NCBI GenBank assembly: GCA_034436035.1
Contig: DAOTVW010000179.1
Location: 1-20,290, forward strand
DNA from: UBA4823 sp034436035
GTDB lineage: Bacteria > Chloroflexota > Anaerolineae > Anaerolineales > UBA4823
Direction: 5' to 3'
Length of the DNA: 20,290 nucleotides
Of this stretch, positions 7,483 to 15,348 are shown in pieces (positions within the stretch are counted from its first letter, which is position 1; each line of letters begins with the position of its first letter). The translations under genes and the position numbers were made by a program. Below the pieces are notes generated by a model. The model was given only the letters and a program-made list of their open reading frames with translations. It was not told where the DNA came from and did not search any database.

Positions 7483-9003
7483 TTATTCAATTTTTTCCGC
7501 TAGCCCAGCCATCATTAAGCCAATGGTTTCGCGTTTCGCTTCTGTAATGGGTACAATCCCCAAAATCTTCCCTTCAAAAATCACAGCTATTCTATCAGAT
7601 AATGCAAATATTTCATCTAAATCTTCTGAAATAAGTAAAATTGCCTTTCCCTGATCCCGCTGTTCAATCAAACGGCGATGGACAAATTCAGTCGCGCCAA
7701 TATCCAAACCTCGCGTGGGTTGGTTTGCTAATAAAAATACTGGCTGACGGGTAATTTCACGCGCTAAAACCAGTTTCTGGATGTTGCCACCAGATAAAGA
7801 TTTAGCCAGTGTATGGATACTGGGTGTTTTTATGTCAAATTCTGCAACTAAATTTGTGGAAAACCTTTGGATGTTTTCTAAATTTAAAAAGCCGTTATGC
7901 GACAAAGGGGGACGGGCGTGGTCTTTTAATATCAAATTCTCCGATACGGAAAAATTGGGTATCGTTCCTACATGCAAGCGATCCTCCGGGATGTAACCCA
8001 TTCCTGCAGCAATGACATCAGCTGGTGAAGCATGGGTAACATCTTTACCGTTGATGATAATTGACCCTTTTTGGATATGCCTTAAACGCGCCAGCGCCTC
8101 TGCTAACTCGCGTTGCCCATTTCCCGATACACCAGCCAGCCCTACTATCTCACCAGCATTAATCTGCAACGACAAGTCTTTAACTGCCGGTAATCGTTGG
8201 TCATTCAGTACATTAATCGAATTAATTTCCAATATCGTATTTTTCACTTGCGCTGGTTGTCTGGGGAACTCATTGGTTATTTCTCTCCCTACCATTAATT
8301 GGGCAAGTTCCTGTTCATTCGTATCGGCTGTGTTTAATGTTTGTACAGAACGTCCATTGCGCAACACCGTCACACGATCACTGATGCGCATAATTTCCTT
8401 CAGCTTATGGGTGATGAAAATGATTCCTAACCCCAAATCCACCATCTCACGCAATATTGTAAACAACTCTTCCACTTCACTTGGCGTTAGGACTGCTGTT
8501 GGTTCGTCGAGGATTAATATCTCTGCACCGCGATAGAGAACCTTGAGGATTTCTACCCTTTGTTGTTCTCCCACACTCAGCTGCCATACATAAGCTTTTG
8601 GATTCGTTTTGAGTCCATATTTTTGAGATAGATCCATCAGTTTATCGGACGCTTCCTCAATATTCAATAACGGACCTTTTCCAGTAGGTAAACCAAGAAT
8701 GATATTTTCAATAACAGTCAGCGTCGGCACAAGCATGAAATGTTGATGAACCATCCCTATGCCCAGATGCATAGCATCTCGTGGCGAGTGAATGCTCACT
8801 GGTTCCCCATTAATCAAGATCTCCCCCTCATCTGGTCGATATAAACCATATAAAATCTTCATTAATGTGGATTTTCCAGCGCCGTTCTCCCCCAATAAAG
8901 CCAACACCTCACCGGCATGCACTTCAATATTGACGTGATCATTTGCCAGAACGCCGGGGAATTGCTTCGTGATATTCTTCATTTCCAGGTGTTGGATCTT
9001 CAT
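7483..9003 (-). CDS. Nucleoside-type ABC transporter, double ATP-binding protein
   Basis: This cytoplasmic ATPase powers the importer encoded by the three genes upstream of it. From ATG 9003 it has 506 residues with two fused nucleotide-binding domains. Domain 1 has Walker A GENGAGKS (38-45), the signature LSVGEQQ and Walker B ILILDEPT. Domain 2 has a degenerate Walker A (GVSGNGQRE), signature LSGGNIQ and a Walker B with Q in place of the catalytic E (ANQPTRGLD). This asymmetry is usual in the sugar/nucleoside double ATPases (NupO/YufO type). I chose ATG 9003 because GAGG lies 5 bases upstream (9008-9011); the GTG at 9018 has no Shine-Dalgarno. It ends the transporter operon, and no terminator separates it from the rpoB promoter. 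Confidence 0.93.
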   Translation of the reverse strand: MKIQHLEMKNITKQFPGVLANDHVNIEVHAGEVLALLGENGAGKSTLMKILYGLYRPDEGEILINGEPVSIHSPRDAMHLGIGMVHQHFMLVPTLTVIENIILGLPTGKGPLLNIEEASDKLMDLSQKYGLKTNPKAYVWQLSVGEQQRVEILKVLYRGAEILILDEPTAVLTPSEVEELFTILREMVDLGLGIIFITHKLKEIMRISDRVTVLRNGRSVQTLNTADTNEQELAQLMVGREITNEFPRQPAQVKNTILEINSINVLNDQRLPAVKDLSLQINAGEIVGLAGVSGNGQRELAEALARLRHIQKGSIIINGKDVTHASPADVIAAGMGYIPEDRLHVGTIPNFSVSENLILKDHARPPLSHNGFLNLENIQRFSTNLVAEFDIKTPSIHTLAKSLSGGNIQKLVLAREITRQPVFLLANQPTRGLDIGATEFVHRRLIEQRDQGKAILLISEDLDEIFALSDRIAVIFEGKILGIVPITEAKRETIGLMMAGLAEKIE

Positions 9004-9038
9004 GATGACCTCATCCACTAAATAAAACAGGAAAAATG

Positions 9039-9138
9039 GAGGATGTCCATCGAAGGTTTATATTCGCCAATTTGGCAAACGGCTAGGATAACACCTCTCG
9101 CTCAACTCAAAATTGGATAAACCCTCCAGGACATCCTC
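9039..9138 (-). repeat. Long imperfect hairpin between lipoprotein and ATPase genes
   Basis: Three nested perfect complements form one long stem: 10 bp (9039-9048 with 9129-9138), 7 bp (9055-9061 with 9117-9123) and 7 bp (9067-9073 with 9110-9116), closing on a loop of about 36 bases. On the minus strand the outer arm is followed by CCAUUUUUCC and a further U-rich stretch. It fills most of the 146-base spacer between the lipoprotein stop and the ATPase start. It may act as a partial terminator or a 3'-end stabiliser that makes the binding protein more abundant than the ATPase; this is inferred. Confidence 0.65.
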
Positions 9139-9149
9139 AAAACACTACA

Positions 9150-10139
9150 TTATTTTGGTAATTCGATTGTCAATTTTCCAGCGATGATATCCTTTTTAGC
9201 CTGCTCAACCAGCGCCATGACATCAGCAGGGATGACATTGGCTAACTTTTGATTGAACACGAGTTGGATGCCGCCGTTTGCTAAAGAGAGCACCAGGTGT
9301 TCCCCACCAACTTTCCCTTCTTGGCGGAATTTAATCATTTGCATGACAACATTCTTCCAATCATACGCTTGAGCGGAGAGAACTGTATCTGGTGCAATCG
9401 AAGATTGATCCATATCGTTTCCTAGCCAATATATGCCAGGTTTTTCCGCACAGGCTTTAATGGCACCGACGGTTTGTTGGGCAGTACCGGTTAAGATGTC
9501 TGCGCCGGCATCGATCTGCGCCTTTGCCAATTCGGAGGCCTTGGCAATGTCACCAAACGAACCGGTGTATGCTACTCTTACGTCTGCGTTTGGATTGACG
9601 GATTTCACACCTTGCTGAAAACCAACATTGTACTTAATCGCATCTCCCGCTTCGATTGGGCCAACGATACCGATGATATTGCTTTTGGTCAACTTCCCCG
9701 CAATAATCCCCTGCAGGTAAGCACCTTCCTGGGATTGCGGATCATAAGCAAAGATATTATCATGTGCTTGAAACCCTGTTCCATAGGCAAAGGATGTTTT
9801 GGGGAATTCTTTTGCAATTTCATCCAGGATGGATTGGTATTGCGACCCGTGGGCAATGATCAAATCATACCCTTGGGAAGCATATTGTCGGATAGCTGCA
9901 GCTGCATCGGTCGGATTGCCCAATCTTTCGCTAATTGCCACCTCGACCTTGTCTTCACCCAATTCTTTCTGAACTGCTTTCACTCCTTCGGTCATTCCCT
10001 GGCTCCATGATAAATCATCAACGGTGCTAGGTAAGACTAAGGCGATTTTGATCTTTTGCGAGGCTGTCTGGGTGCTACAAGCGCTCAACAGCATTGCCAA
10101 GATCATCACAAGAACAACAATAAACGAGACTTTTTTCAT
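9150..10139 (-). CDS. BMP-family substrate-binding lipoprotein of ABC transporter
   Basis: This is the extracytoplasmic solute receptor of the importer. From ATG 10139 it has 329 residues: a lipoprotein signal with positively charged MKK, a hydrophobic core and the lipobox LLSAC (acylated Cys21), then a BMP (PnrA-like) periplasmic-binding fold. Typical segments include KIALVLPSTVDDLSWSQG near the N-terminus, DLIIAHGSQYQ, QEGAYLQGIIAG and GNDMDQSSIAPD. Characterised relatives bind purine nucleosides, but the ligand cannot be read from sequence. I rejected a start at 10214 because it places 25 charged residues before the signal peptide; AGGAG lies 7 bases upstream of 10139. It follows the permease gene by 26 bases and is followed by the long hairpin. 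Confidence 0.93.
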   Translation of the reverse strand: MKKVSFIVVLVMILAMLLSACSTQTASQKIKIALVLPSTVDDLSWSQGMTEGVKAVQKELGEDKVEVAISERLGNPTDAAAAIRQYASQGYDLIIAHGSQYQSILDEIAKEFPKTSFAYGTGFQAHDNIFAYDPQSQEGAYLQGIIAGKLTKSNIIGIVGPIEAGDAIKYNVGFQQGVKSVNPNADVRVAYTGSFGDIAKASELAKAQIDAGADILTGTAQQTVGAIKACAEKPGIYWLGNDMDQSSIAPDTVLSAQAYDWKNVVMQMIKFRQEGKVGGEHLVLSLANGGIQLVFNQKLANVIPADVMALVEQAKKDIIAGKLTIELPK

Positions 10140-10165
10140 TTTTCTTCTCCTCTGGATAGATTTTA

Positions 10166-11101
10166 CTAATCGCCTTCGCGATTGAACGGCTTGCCAAGTG
10201 CCGCCGGTTCCCATATTCGACGCGCTGCTAACACTAAGGCTAATATGGTAAATACATAGGGCGCCATGACAGCAAATTCATAAGGGATTTTTAATCCTAA
10301 TACCTGCACCCATAATTGTAGCGCGTCCACAAAACTAAAAAATAATGCCCCTCCTAATATTCCCCATGGATTCCATCTGCCGAAATATACTAATGCCACT
10401 GCAATGAATCCTCTGCCAGCAGAAATGTTATCCGCATACATATTGGTATGCCCAAGAGTCAAAAAAGCGCCAGCCATTGCAGCCGCCACGCTCCCGATCA
10501 CTAGGCACGTATAGCGGATTGCGATCACGCTTAGTCCAAGCGTATCCGCCGCTTCGGGTGTCATCCCGGCAGTGCGTATTTTTAATCCCCAGGTTGTTTT
10601 GAATAAAATAAACCATGAAATTGGTACCATTAAAAAAGCGAAATATACCATCCAATTATGATTGAAAAACACCGTCCCTAAAATAGGAATATCACCCAGG
10701 ATGGGTATCTTTATTGGCTTGAAACCCTCGATATTCGTAATGTATCCTATCGTAATCCGAAATAAGTAACCAGCCAAACCCACTCCAAACATATACAATC
10801 CAATGCCGCTAATTCCTTGTTCCGCTTGTAGGGTAATACTCACCAGGCCCATTAATAACCCCATTAAAACACCTACGAAAATGGCTGCCAGGATACCATT
10901 CCAATTTGAACCGCTCCGCAGGGATACCCAAAATCCGACAAACGCCCCCATCATCATCACGCCTTCAACCCCCAGATTATAGACGCCAGCACGTTGGTCG
11001 AACATTTCCCCCAATGCTGCCAGCAAAAACGGGGTTGCTAAGCGAATAGCTGTGGAGAGAATCCCGATTATCGTGGTGAATTGTAATAATTGATTGATCA
11101 T
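10166..11101 (-). CDS. Nucleoside-type ABC transporter permease, second subunit
   Basis: This is a membrane-spanning subunit of the importer, with 311 residues and many hydrophobic helices. It belongs to the branched-chain/sugar/nucleoside permease family (BPD_transp_2, NupQ-like), shown by AGVYNLGVEGVMMMGAFVG near residues 38-56, the conserved N-x-G-x-E-G-x-M loop, and the later cytoplasmic segment GLKIRTAGMTPEAADTLGLS that contacts the ATPase. It pairs with the permease encoded 35 bases upstream to form a heterodimer. The ATG at 11101 is preceded by a modest purine-rich site (AGAAGAG). The family is clear; the substrate is inferred from the BMP partner. Confidence 0.9.
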   Translation of the reverse strand: MINQLLQFTTIIGILSTAIRLATPFLLAALGEMFDQRAGVYNLGVEGVMMMGAFVGFWVSLRSGSNWNGILAAIFVGVLMGLLMGLVSITLQAEQGISGIGLYMFGVGLAGYLFRITIGYITNIEGFKPIKIPILGDIPILGTVFFNHNWMVYFAFLMVPISWFILFKTTWGLKIRTAGMTPEAADTLGLSVIAIRYTCLVIGSVAAAMAGAFLTLGHTNMYADNISAGRGFIAVALVYFGRWNPWGILGGALFFSFVDALQLWVQVLGLKIPYEFAVMAPYVFTILALVLAARRIWEPAALGKPFNREGD

Positions 11102-11136
11102 TTTCTCTTCTCGCTGATTTCCTCAGGTCAAAAAGC

Positions 11137-12246
11137 CTAATTCGGATCGCCTGGAGGGCTCTGTTCCACGAATTTCTTTTTCGGGGTTTTCAAGCCTAAT
11201 AACCGTCTTGCCCAATCCGGCTTACGGATAAAGATATCCGATCCTACAACAAATAACACCATCAGTCCTTGAATGGTTTGCACGATCGCGGCCGGAATCG
11301 CCACCGCTCTTTGCATCATATCAGCCCCTAACATCAATGCGCCAAACAAAAAAGCTGCCGGTATTACGCCCAATGGATGCAAACGCCCAAACAGGGCTGC
11401 TACGATGCCAGTGAATCCATAACCAGCGGAGATGCCATCTAATAAGCGGTGATGGATCCCCAACACTTCCACAATACCAGCTAGACCAGCAAAACCTCCG
11501 CTTAATACCATCGCGGATAATAATCCGGTTTCCACATTTATACCCGCTGCTCTGGCAGCCTGGGGACCGGCTCCTACCGCTCGCAATCGATAGCCGATGA
11601 CTGTCCGCCAAAGGAAAAAATAAACCAGCACAGCCATCACAATTGCGATAATAAAACCAAGATGCAACCGGGTTTGAGGGATAAGGCGAACCAACCAGAT
11701 TGATTCAGGTAGTTGCTGGGTTTGGGGAAAACCGGTGCCATAAGAAATTTCGGTAGGATCGATTAATGGCCCACGCAAGAGATACACCATAAATTGTTGG
11801 GCAATCGCATTCAGCATGATCGTCGAGAGTATCTCGTTTACTTTGAAGTATGCTTTAAGAGATCCAGGGATTGCGCCATAAAGCGCTCCGCCGGCAAAAC
11901 CTGCTAAAAGCGTTAAAGGTAAAAGAAAAACTCCAGACATCTTTTGGAAAGTCAAAGCCACCACGGTGCCAGCTAACGCCCCCATCATCATTTGACCTTC
12001 TGCACCAATATTGAGTATCCCAGAGCGAAAAGCAATCACAATGCCTAACCCCACTAATAATAATGGTGTTGCTTTGGCGGCTGTTTCCGTTAATCCATAA
12101 AGGTCACTAAAAGGACCAAACAACATTGCTTGATAAGCACGAAAAGGATTGGCGTGTACAATCAGCAATAAAATTGCCCCCACCGCTAAGGCGCCTAACA
12201 CTGCAATAATGAGTGTAATTAATTGTGCCCGAAAAGAAGTTTTCAT
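11137..12246 (-). CDS. Nucleoside-type ABC transporter permease, first subunit
   Basis: This is the other integral membrane subunit of the importer (NupP/YufP-like, BPD_transp_2), 369 residues. The N-terminal helix is at about 8-30, and the family loop SGILNIGAEGQMMMGALAG follows at about 74-92. The ATPase-contacting segment is GYRLRAVGAGPQAARAAGIN, and the tail is cytoplasmic and charged. It is the first gene of the transporter proper, with a promoter at 12278-12306. The Shine-Dalgarno (AAGAG, about 10 bases upstream) is weak. Gene order permease-permease-lipoprotein-ATPase differs from the lipoprotein-ATPase-permease-permease order common in Firmicutes. Confidence 0.9.
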   Translation of the reverse strand: MKTSFRAQLITLIIAVLGALAVGAILLLIVHANPFRAYQAMLFGPFSDLYGLTETAAKATPLLLVGLGIVIAFRSGILNIGAEGQMMMGALAGTVVALTFQKMSGVFLLPLTLLAGFAGGALYGAIPGSLKAYFKVNEILSTIMLNAIAQQFMVYLLRGPLIDPTEISYGTGFPQTQQLPESIWLVRLIPQTRLHLGFIIAIVMAVLVYFFLWRTVIGYRLRAVGAGPQAARAAGINVETGLLSAMVLSGGFAGLAGIVEVLGIHHRLLDGISAGYGFTGIVAALFGRLHPLGVIPAAFLFGALMLGADMMQRAVAIPAAIVQTIQGLMVLFVVGSDIFIRKPDWARRLLGLKTPKKKFVEQSPPGDPN

Positions 12247-12277
12247 TCAGGAAACTCTTTAAACTTGTCTGACAATT

Positions 12278-12306
12278 ATTATAATGGAATGATTATATTT
12301 TGTCTA
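12278..12306 (-). promoter_or_regulatory. Sigma70-type promoter of the transporter operon
   Basis: On the minus strand TAGACA (12301-12306), a 17-base spacer and an exact TATAAT (12278-12283) form a strong promoter with one mismatch. The predicted start near 12271 leaves a leader of about 25 bases before the first permease ATG. It lies in the 80-base spacer after the deaminase gene, where I see no terminator, so read-through from the deaminase is also possible. Confidence 0.75.
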
Positions 12307-12326
12307 TAGTCAATATTCACAAATAA

Positions 12327-12803
12327 TCAATCCCAAAATCCAGCATGAACCCAACGTGCTTCATCGAGATGAATTGGCCCTTCCACTTCAATTAGGCGTT
12401 GACCGCGCCCAAAAACCTCTCGACAAGGTAAGTTTAATGTCGGGTTTTGCGGATTAGCTCCGGTTATCCGCAGTAATTCCTCCTCGCTCAAGGCAAATAC
12501 CACCCTGCCAATTCCACCCCAATAGATCGCCCCAGCGCACATCGCACAGGGTTCCGTACTGGTATATAACGTACATTGTTGCAAGATCTCCGCGGGAAAT
12601 TGTTTACTCGCCAACCGCATTAAGTTAGTCTCGGCGTGACCCGTACAATCTTTTTCCGTAACCACCGTATTCTCTGCTTCCAATAACACCTCGCCGTTTC
12701 GTGTTGCCAACAAAGCACCAAAAGGATGATTGCCCTTTTCTCTTGCGCGCGCAGCAATACCGATTGCGCGTTTTAGTAATTCCAAATCTATCGCAGTTGT
12801 CAT
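12327..12803 (-). CDS. Zinc-dependent nucleoside/nucleobase deaminase (CDA fold)
   Basis: This enzyme hydrolytically removes an amino group from a base or nucleoside. The 158-residue product carries the cytidine-deaminase-fold zinc site: H56-A57-E58, with the catalytic glutamate, and P85-C86-A-M-C89. TEPCAMCAGAIYWGGIGRVVF resembles guanine deaminase and other COG0590 members. It lacks the tRNA-specific TadA signature, so I favour a salvage deaminase, possibly for guanine, but the substrate is unproven. AAGGA lies 6 bases before the ATG at 12803. It stands 80 bases ahead of the nucleoside-type transporter operon on the same strand, consistent with joint use of imported purines. Confidence 0.85.
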   Translation of the reverse strand: MTTAIDLELLKRAIGIAARAREKGNHPFGALLATRNGEVLLEAENTVVTEKDCTGHAETNLMRLASKQFPAEILQQCTLYTSTEPCAMCAGAIYWGGIGRVVFALSEEELLRITGANPQNPTLNLPCREVFGRGQRLIEVEGPIHLDEARWVHAGFWD

Positions 12804-12835
12804 GTGAATTCCTTGTTTTCGAGTTATCTGTAGTA

Positions 12836-12841
12836 ATTATA
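12836..12841 (-). promoter_or_regulatory. Putative -10 box for the deaminase gene
   Basis: An exact TATAAT on the minus strand lies 33 bases upstream of the deaminase ATG, giving a leader of about 26 bases. No good -35 is visible at 16-18 bases upstream, so the site is a candidate only. Confidence 0.4.
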
Positions 12842-12914
12842 TCCGAAAACGAATAAAGGACGATTCTGATAAAAATAAAATAATGCTGGAAAGCGCCTGT
12901 TTCTCACCCCACCA

Positions 12915-12937
12915 TGATAAAATACGATCAATATAAT
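12915..12937 (+). promoter_or_regulatory. Putative promoter elements for era
   Basis: Two overlapping candidates are seen: an extended -10 TGATAAAAT (12915-12923) and an exact TATAAT (12932-12937). Neither has a convincing -35. Use of the second would place the start near 12944, only 8-26 bases before the possible era start codons. Confidence 0.35.
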
Positions 12938-12951
12938 TAATTTTAGACCAA

Positions 12952-13884
12952 ATGGTGGTAATGCAATTCATGAGAGAGACTTCTTCTAATAATGATTTCC
13001 GCAGCGGATTTGTCGCTGTAATTGGAAGACCAAATGTAGGAAAATCTACACTGATTAATGTGCTTTTAAAACAGAAAATTGCTGCGGTTTCGCCACGTCC
13101 CCAAACCACCCGCCGCCAGCAACTGGGGATTCTAACTACAGAAAATGCTCAGATAATCTTTGTGGATACTCCAGGGTTTCATTCTCCCCGTCATAAGCTT
13201 GGCGAAAAAATGGTTGCCTCAGCACTCGCCGCGATTGATGATGCCGACGCTTTATTGCTGATACTTGATGGCAGCGAACCTTTAACCGACGAAGATGAAT
13301 TGCTCATTCAACGAATCAAACCACTCGTCAATGAAAATCAAAAACCATTGACCATTGCCTTGAATAAAATCGATCTCGTTCAGCCCGAAGACCTCAAAAC
13401 GGTGAGCAATAAGGTTAAAGAAATTTTTCCCCAAGGAGAATTAATCCCAATTTCCAGCACACGCGGAGATAATCTGGATGCTTTATTGGATCATCTCATC
13501 CAAATACTGCCAATCAGCGAGCCCCTTTATCCAGAAGAACAACTTACCGACCTCAGTGAGCGCGAGATAGCCGCGGATTTGATCCGCGAAGCTGCTCTCC
13601 ATATTCTGCGTGACGAGGTGCCACACGGCATTGCGGTGCGGATCGATCAATACCAAGAAAAGGGGGAAGGAGCAGCGGTAATATATGCGACCATCATTGT
13701 CGAACGTGAATCGCACAAAGGAATCGTCATTGGCGCCAATGGAAATATGATCAAGAAAATCGGCATCCAGGCTCGCCAAGAAATCGAGGCAATGAGTGGA
13801 CGAAAAGTATATTTAAACTTGAACGTTAAAGTTCAAAAGAATTGGCGTAAAGATGAAAACTTGTTGAAGTGGCTTGGCTATTGA
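12952..13884 (+). CDS. era: GTPase Era
   Basis: Era is a GTPase with a KH domain that binds the 3' end of 16S rRNA during 30S maturation. Visible motifs: G1 GRPNVGKS (25-32), the Era-specific SPRPQTTRRQQ switch region (47-57), G3 DTPGF (72-76), G4 NKID (138-141), then the KH-domain loop GIVIGANGNMIKKIG and the C-terminal VQKNWRKDENLLKWLGY. With 310 residues it is near the usual length of about 300. Three in-frame ATGs (12952, 12961, 12970) are possible and none has an ideal Shine-Dalgarno; starting at 12970 gives 304 residues, closer to typical Era. It is divergent from the deaminase gene, and its last 7 bases overlap the convergent membrane-protein gene. Confidence 0.95.
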   Translation: MVVMQFMRETSSNNDFRSGFVAVIGRPNVGKSTLINVLLKQKIAAVSPRPQTTRRQQLGILTTENAQIIFVDTPGFHSPRHKLGEKMVASALAAIDDADALLLILDGSEPLTDEDELLIQRIKPLVNENQKPLTIALNKIDLVQPEDLKTVSNKVKEIFPQGELIPISSTRGDNLDALLDHLIQILPISEPLYPEEQLTDLSEREIAADLIREAALHILRDEVPHGIAVRIDQYQEKGEGAAVIYATIIVERESHKGIVIGANGNMIKKIGIQARQEIEAMSGRKVYLNLNVKVQKNWRKDENLLKWLGY

Positions 13885-14819
13885 TGTTGCACAATTGCTT
13901 CCGTCCCAAAACGAGTCATCACTACTGCACCAAATCCCAAGAGCCCGAATAAATAGGGTATCGTCCAACCAATGCAGGGAATCAGTGCCGAAATCGCATT
14001 CGTAATAAACACCAAAATAAAAGTCCCTACCGCAGCTGTGATTGGCAACGACCAATTCTGATGAAGCTGATGAGAGATCTTCTCTCCCAGCACAGTTCCA
14101 ACCGCAACAATACCACAGAACCAACCAGCAATAACCAATAATGCAGCCACAAAGGCAATCGGTATAAATATTAAAGTGATAGTTAGAAATACTATTGCAG
14201 TCAGCGAAACCAGCCAGGATAAGAATCCCAGACCAATAGCGATAGCTGTTTCAGCGCTGACCGCATCCGCCATTTTTTGCAAAGCATACGGAAAAAGCAA
14301 ACCAATTAAGACAGCCAACGCAGACCATGCGAATACCTTGAAAAGGAACGCAAACCAACGTCCAATACCCACCGAAAACCAATTAAACCGGGTTTCATTA
14401 AAAGCAGGGGGGGTAACACTTGGCACTGGTTTTGCTGGTTCTAGCTGAACGACTTCTCCTACTTGCGCACCATTTTCCCGTTGTAACGTTGCATTTAATA
14501 ACATTACCCGGCCTCTAACATTCGCATGCGCGGTTAAATCGATTCGGCTGCCTATTCCGAGGACATCACCTTGCACTTCGCCAGCACATTCCAGGCTGCT
14601 GCCAAGCAAAGCAATGTTTCGTTGTACAAGCGAATTATCCTCAATCACCGCATGCCCCCCGATCATTACCAGGTCGCCGGTTAATGTTTCACCACTCTGC
14701 AAAACATAATCCCCCCCAATCACTACTTTTCCATCCTGCAGTCCCGCTCCAAAAGTGAGGATGGATAGAATCAAACCCGCTAAAAGGATCAACATTATTT
14801 GCCATTTCTTACGCATCAT
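13878..14819 (-). CDS. Membrane protein with bactofilin-like repeat domain
   Basis: Function is unknown. The 313-residue product has an N-terminal hydrophobic segment (about 6-25), then a region (about 35-125) of short beta-rich repeats rich in G, V and I (GDLVMIGGHAVIEDN, GDVLGIGSRIDLTAHANVRG), resembling bactofilin/polymer-forming domains. A proline-rich linker and about four or five membrane helices (155-177, 192-245, 258-302) follow. GAGG lies 2 bases before the first ATG (14819) and 5 before the second (14816), so 14816 is equally likely as start. It overlaps the anti-sigma gene by 8-11 bases and so is cotranslated with it; it is probably an output or sensor part of the ECF module. Its 3' end overlaps era. 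Confidence 0.8.
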   Translation of the reverse strand: MMRKKWQIMLILLAGLILSILTFGAGLQDGKVVIGGDYVLQSGETLTGDLVMIGGHAVIEDNSLVQRNIALLGSSLECAGEVQGDVLGIGSRIDLTAHANVRGRVMLLNATLQRENGAQVGEVVQLEPAKPVPSVTPPAFNETRFNWFSVGIGRWFAFLFKVFAWSALAVLIGLLFPYALQKMADAVSAETAIAIGLGFLSWLVSLTAIVFLTITLIFIPIAFVAALLVIAGWFCGIVAVGTVLGEKISHQLHQNWSLPITAAVGTFILVFITNAISALIPCIGWTIPYLFGLLGFGAVVMTRFGTEAIVQHQ

Positions 14820-15348
14820 GTCCTCTACTCCTTATCAAATGTACCCGTTGCATCAATACCAACCAAAGTAATAGACCACTCCAAGTGGTTAAAACTAACC
14901 CCAGCCCCAGCGCCGTTGGGATGAGGATTCCCAAGGGGCGCAGGAGCGTCAATAAAAAGGATATTAAATCCTGTGTGTATTGCGCCAAAACCGAAACGCG
15001 ATAGAATGCAGTCCAAATTTCCGTGAGCGGGGAAGCAGAGATAACCGATAGAAATAAAGGTATTGCAAAGATGAAAGCGCCGCCTGCGGTAAGCATAAAT
15101 GCCCAATATGCATGCTTTTGTTGTTCCAAGATCTGATGCTGTTTTAGTCGAGATTGCCAGCGTTGTGCAAAGCCTTCATCTGGTGAATACCATATTTTGG
15201 TATCCATCTGGAGTATCAATTCATTCCAGGCTGTTTCCATTGTCTGGCAGTGTTGGCAAGTTTGTGTATGGTTATTGAGTAATTCTTTTTGTTCGCTATC
15301 CAAATCGTCCTTCGAAAATAACCATTCCTCAAACAACTGGTGTCTCAT
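14809..15348 (-). CDS. Membrane-bound zinc-motif anti-sigma factor
   Basis: This is the likely inhibitor of the ECF sigma factor encoded just upstream. The 179-residue product has an N-terminal cytoplasmic domain with the anti-sigma zinc signature H27-x3-C31-x2-C34 (HTQTCQHC), followed by a helix that would clamp the sigma factor. Hydrophobic segments then follow at about 80-103, 125-150 and 150-170, placing it in the membrane. Its start overlaps the sigma gene by 20 bases, so the two are translationally coupled, as is usual for sigma/anti-sigma pairs. GGAAG lies about 5 bases before the ATG. The zinc motif could make it redox-sensitive, or release could follow proteolysis in the membrane; sequence does not decide. 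Confidence 0.85.
   Translation of the reverse strand: MRHQLFEEWLFSKDDLDSEQKELLNNHTQTCQHCQTMETAWNELILQMDTKIWYSPDEGFAQRWQSRLKQHQILEQQKHAYWAFMLTAGGAFIFAIPLFLSVISASPLTEIWTAFYRVSVLAQYTQDLISFLLTLLRPLGILIPTALGLGLVLTTWSGLLLWLVLMQRVHLIRSRGHDA

Noticed and set aside
9039..9138. Miniature transposable element with 10-bp terminal inverted repeats
   Set aside because: No clear target-site duplication flanks it, the complements are nested rather than only terminal, and no second copy is visible in the window; kept as a structured RNA element instead.
10140..10214. Upstream start for the BMP lipoprotein
   Set aside because: It would add 25 mostly basic or polar residues before a clear lipoprotein signal and overlap the permease gene; the ATG at 10139 has a proper Shine-Dalgarno.
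12837..13109. Minus-strand open frame of 90 codons across the deaminase-era spacer
   Set aside because: It is antisense to the start of era, has no Shine-Dalgarno and resembles no family.
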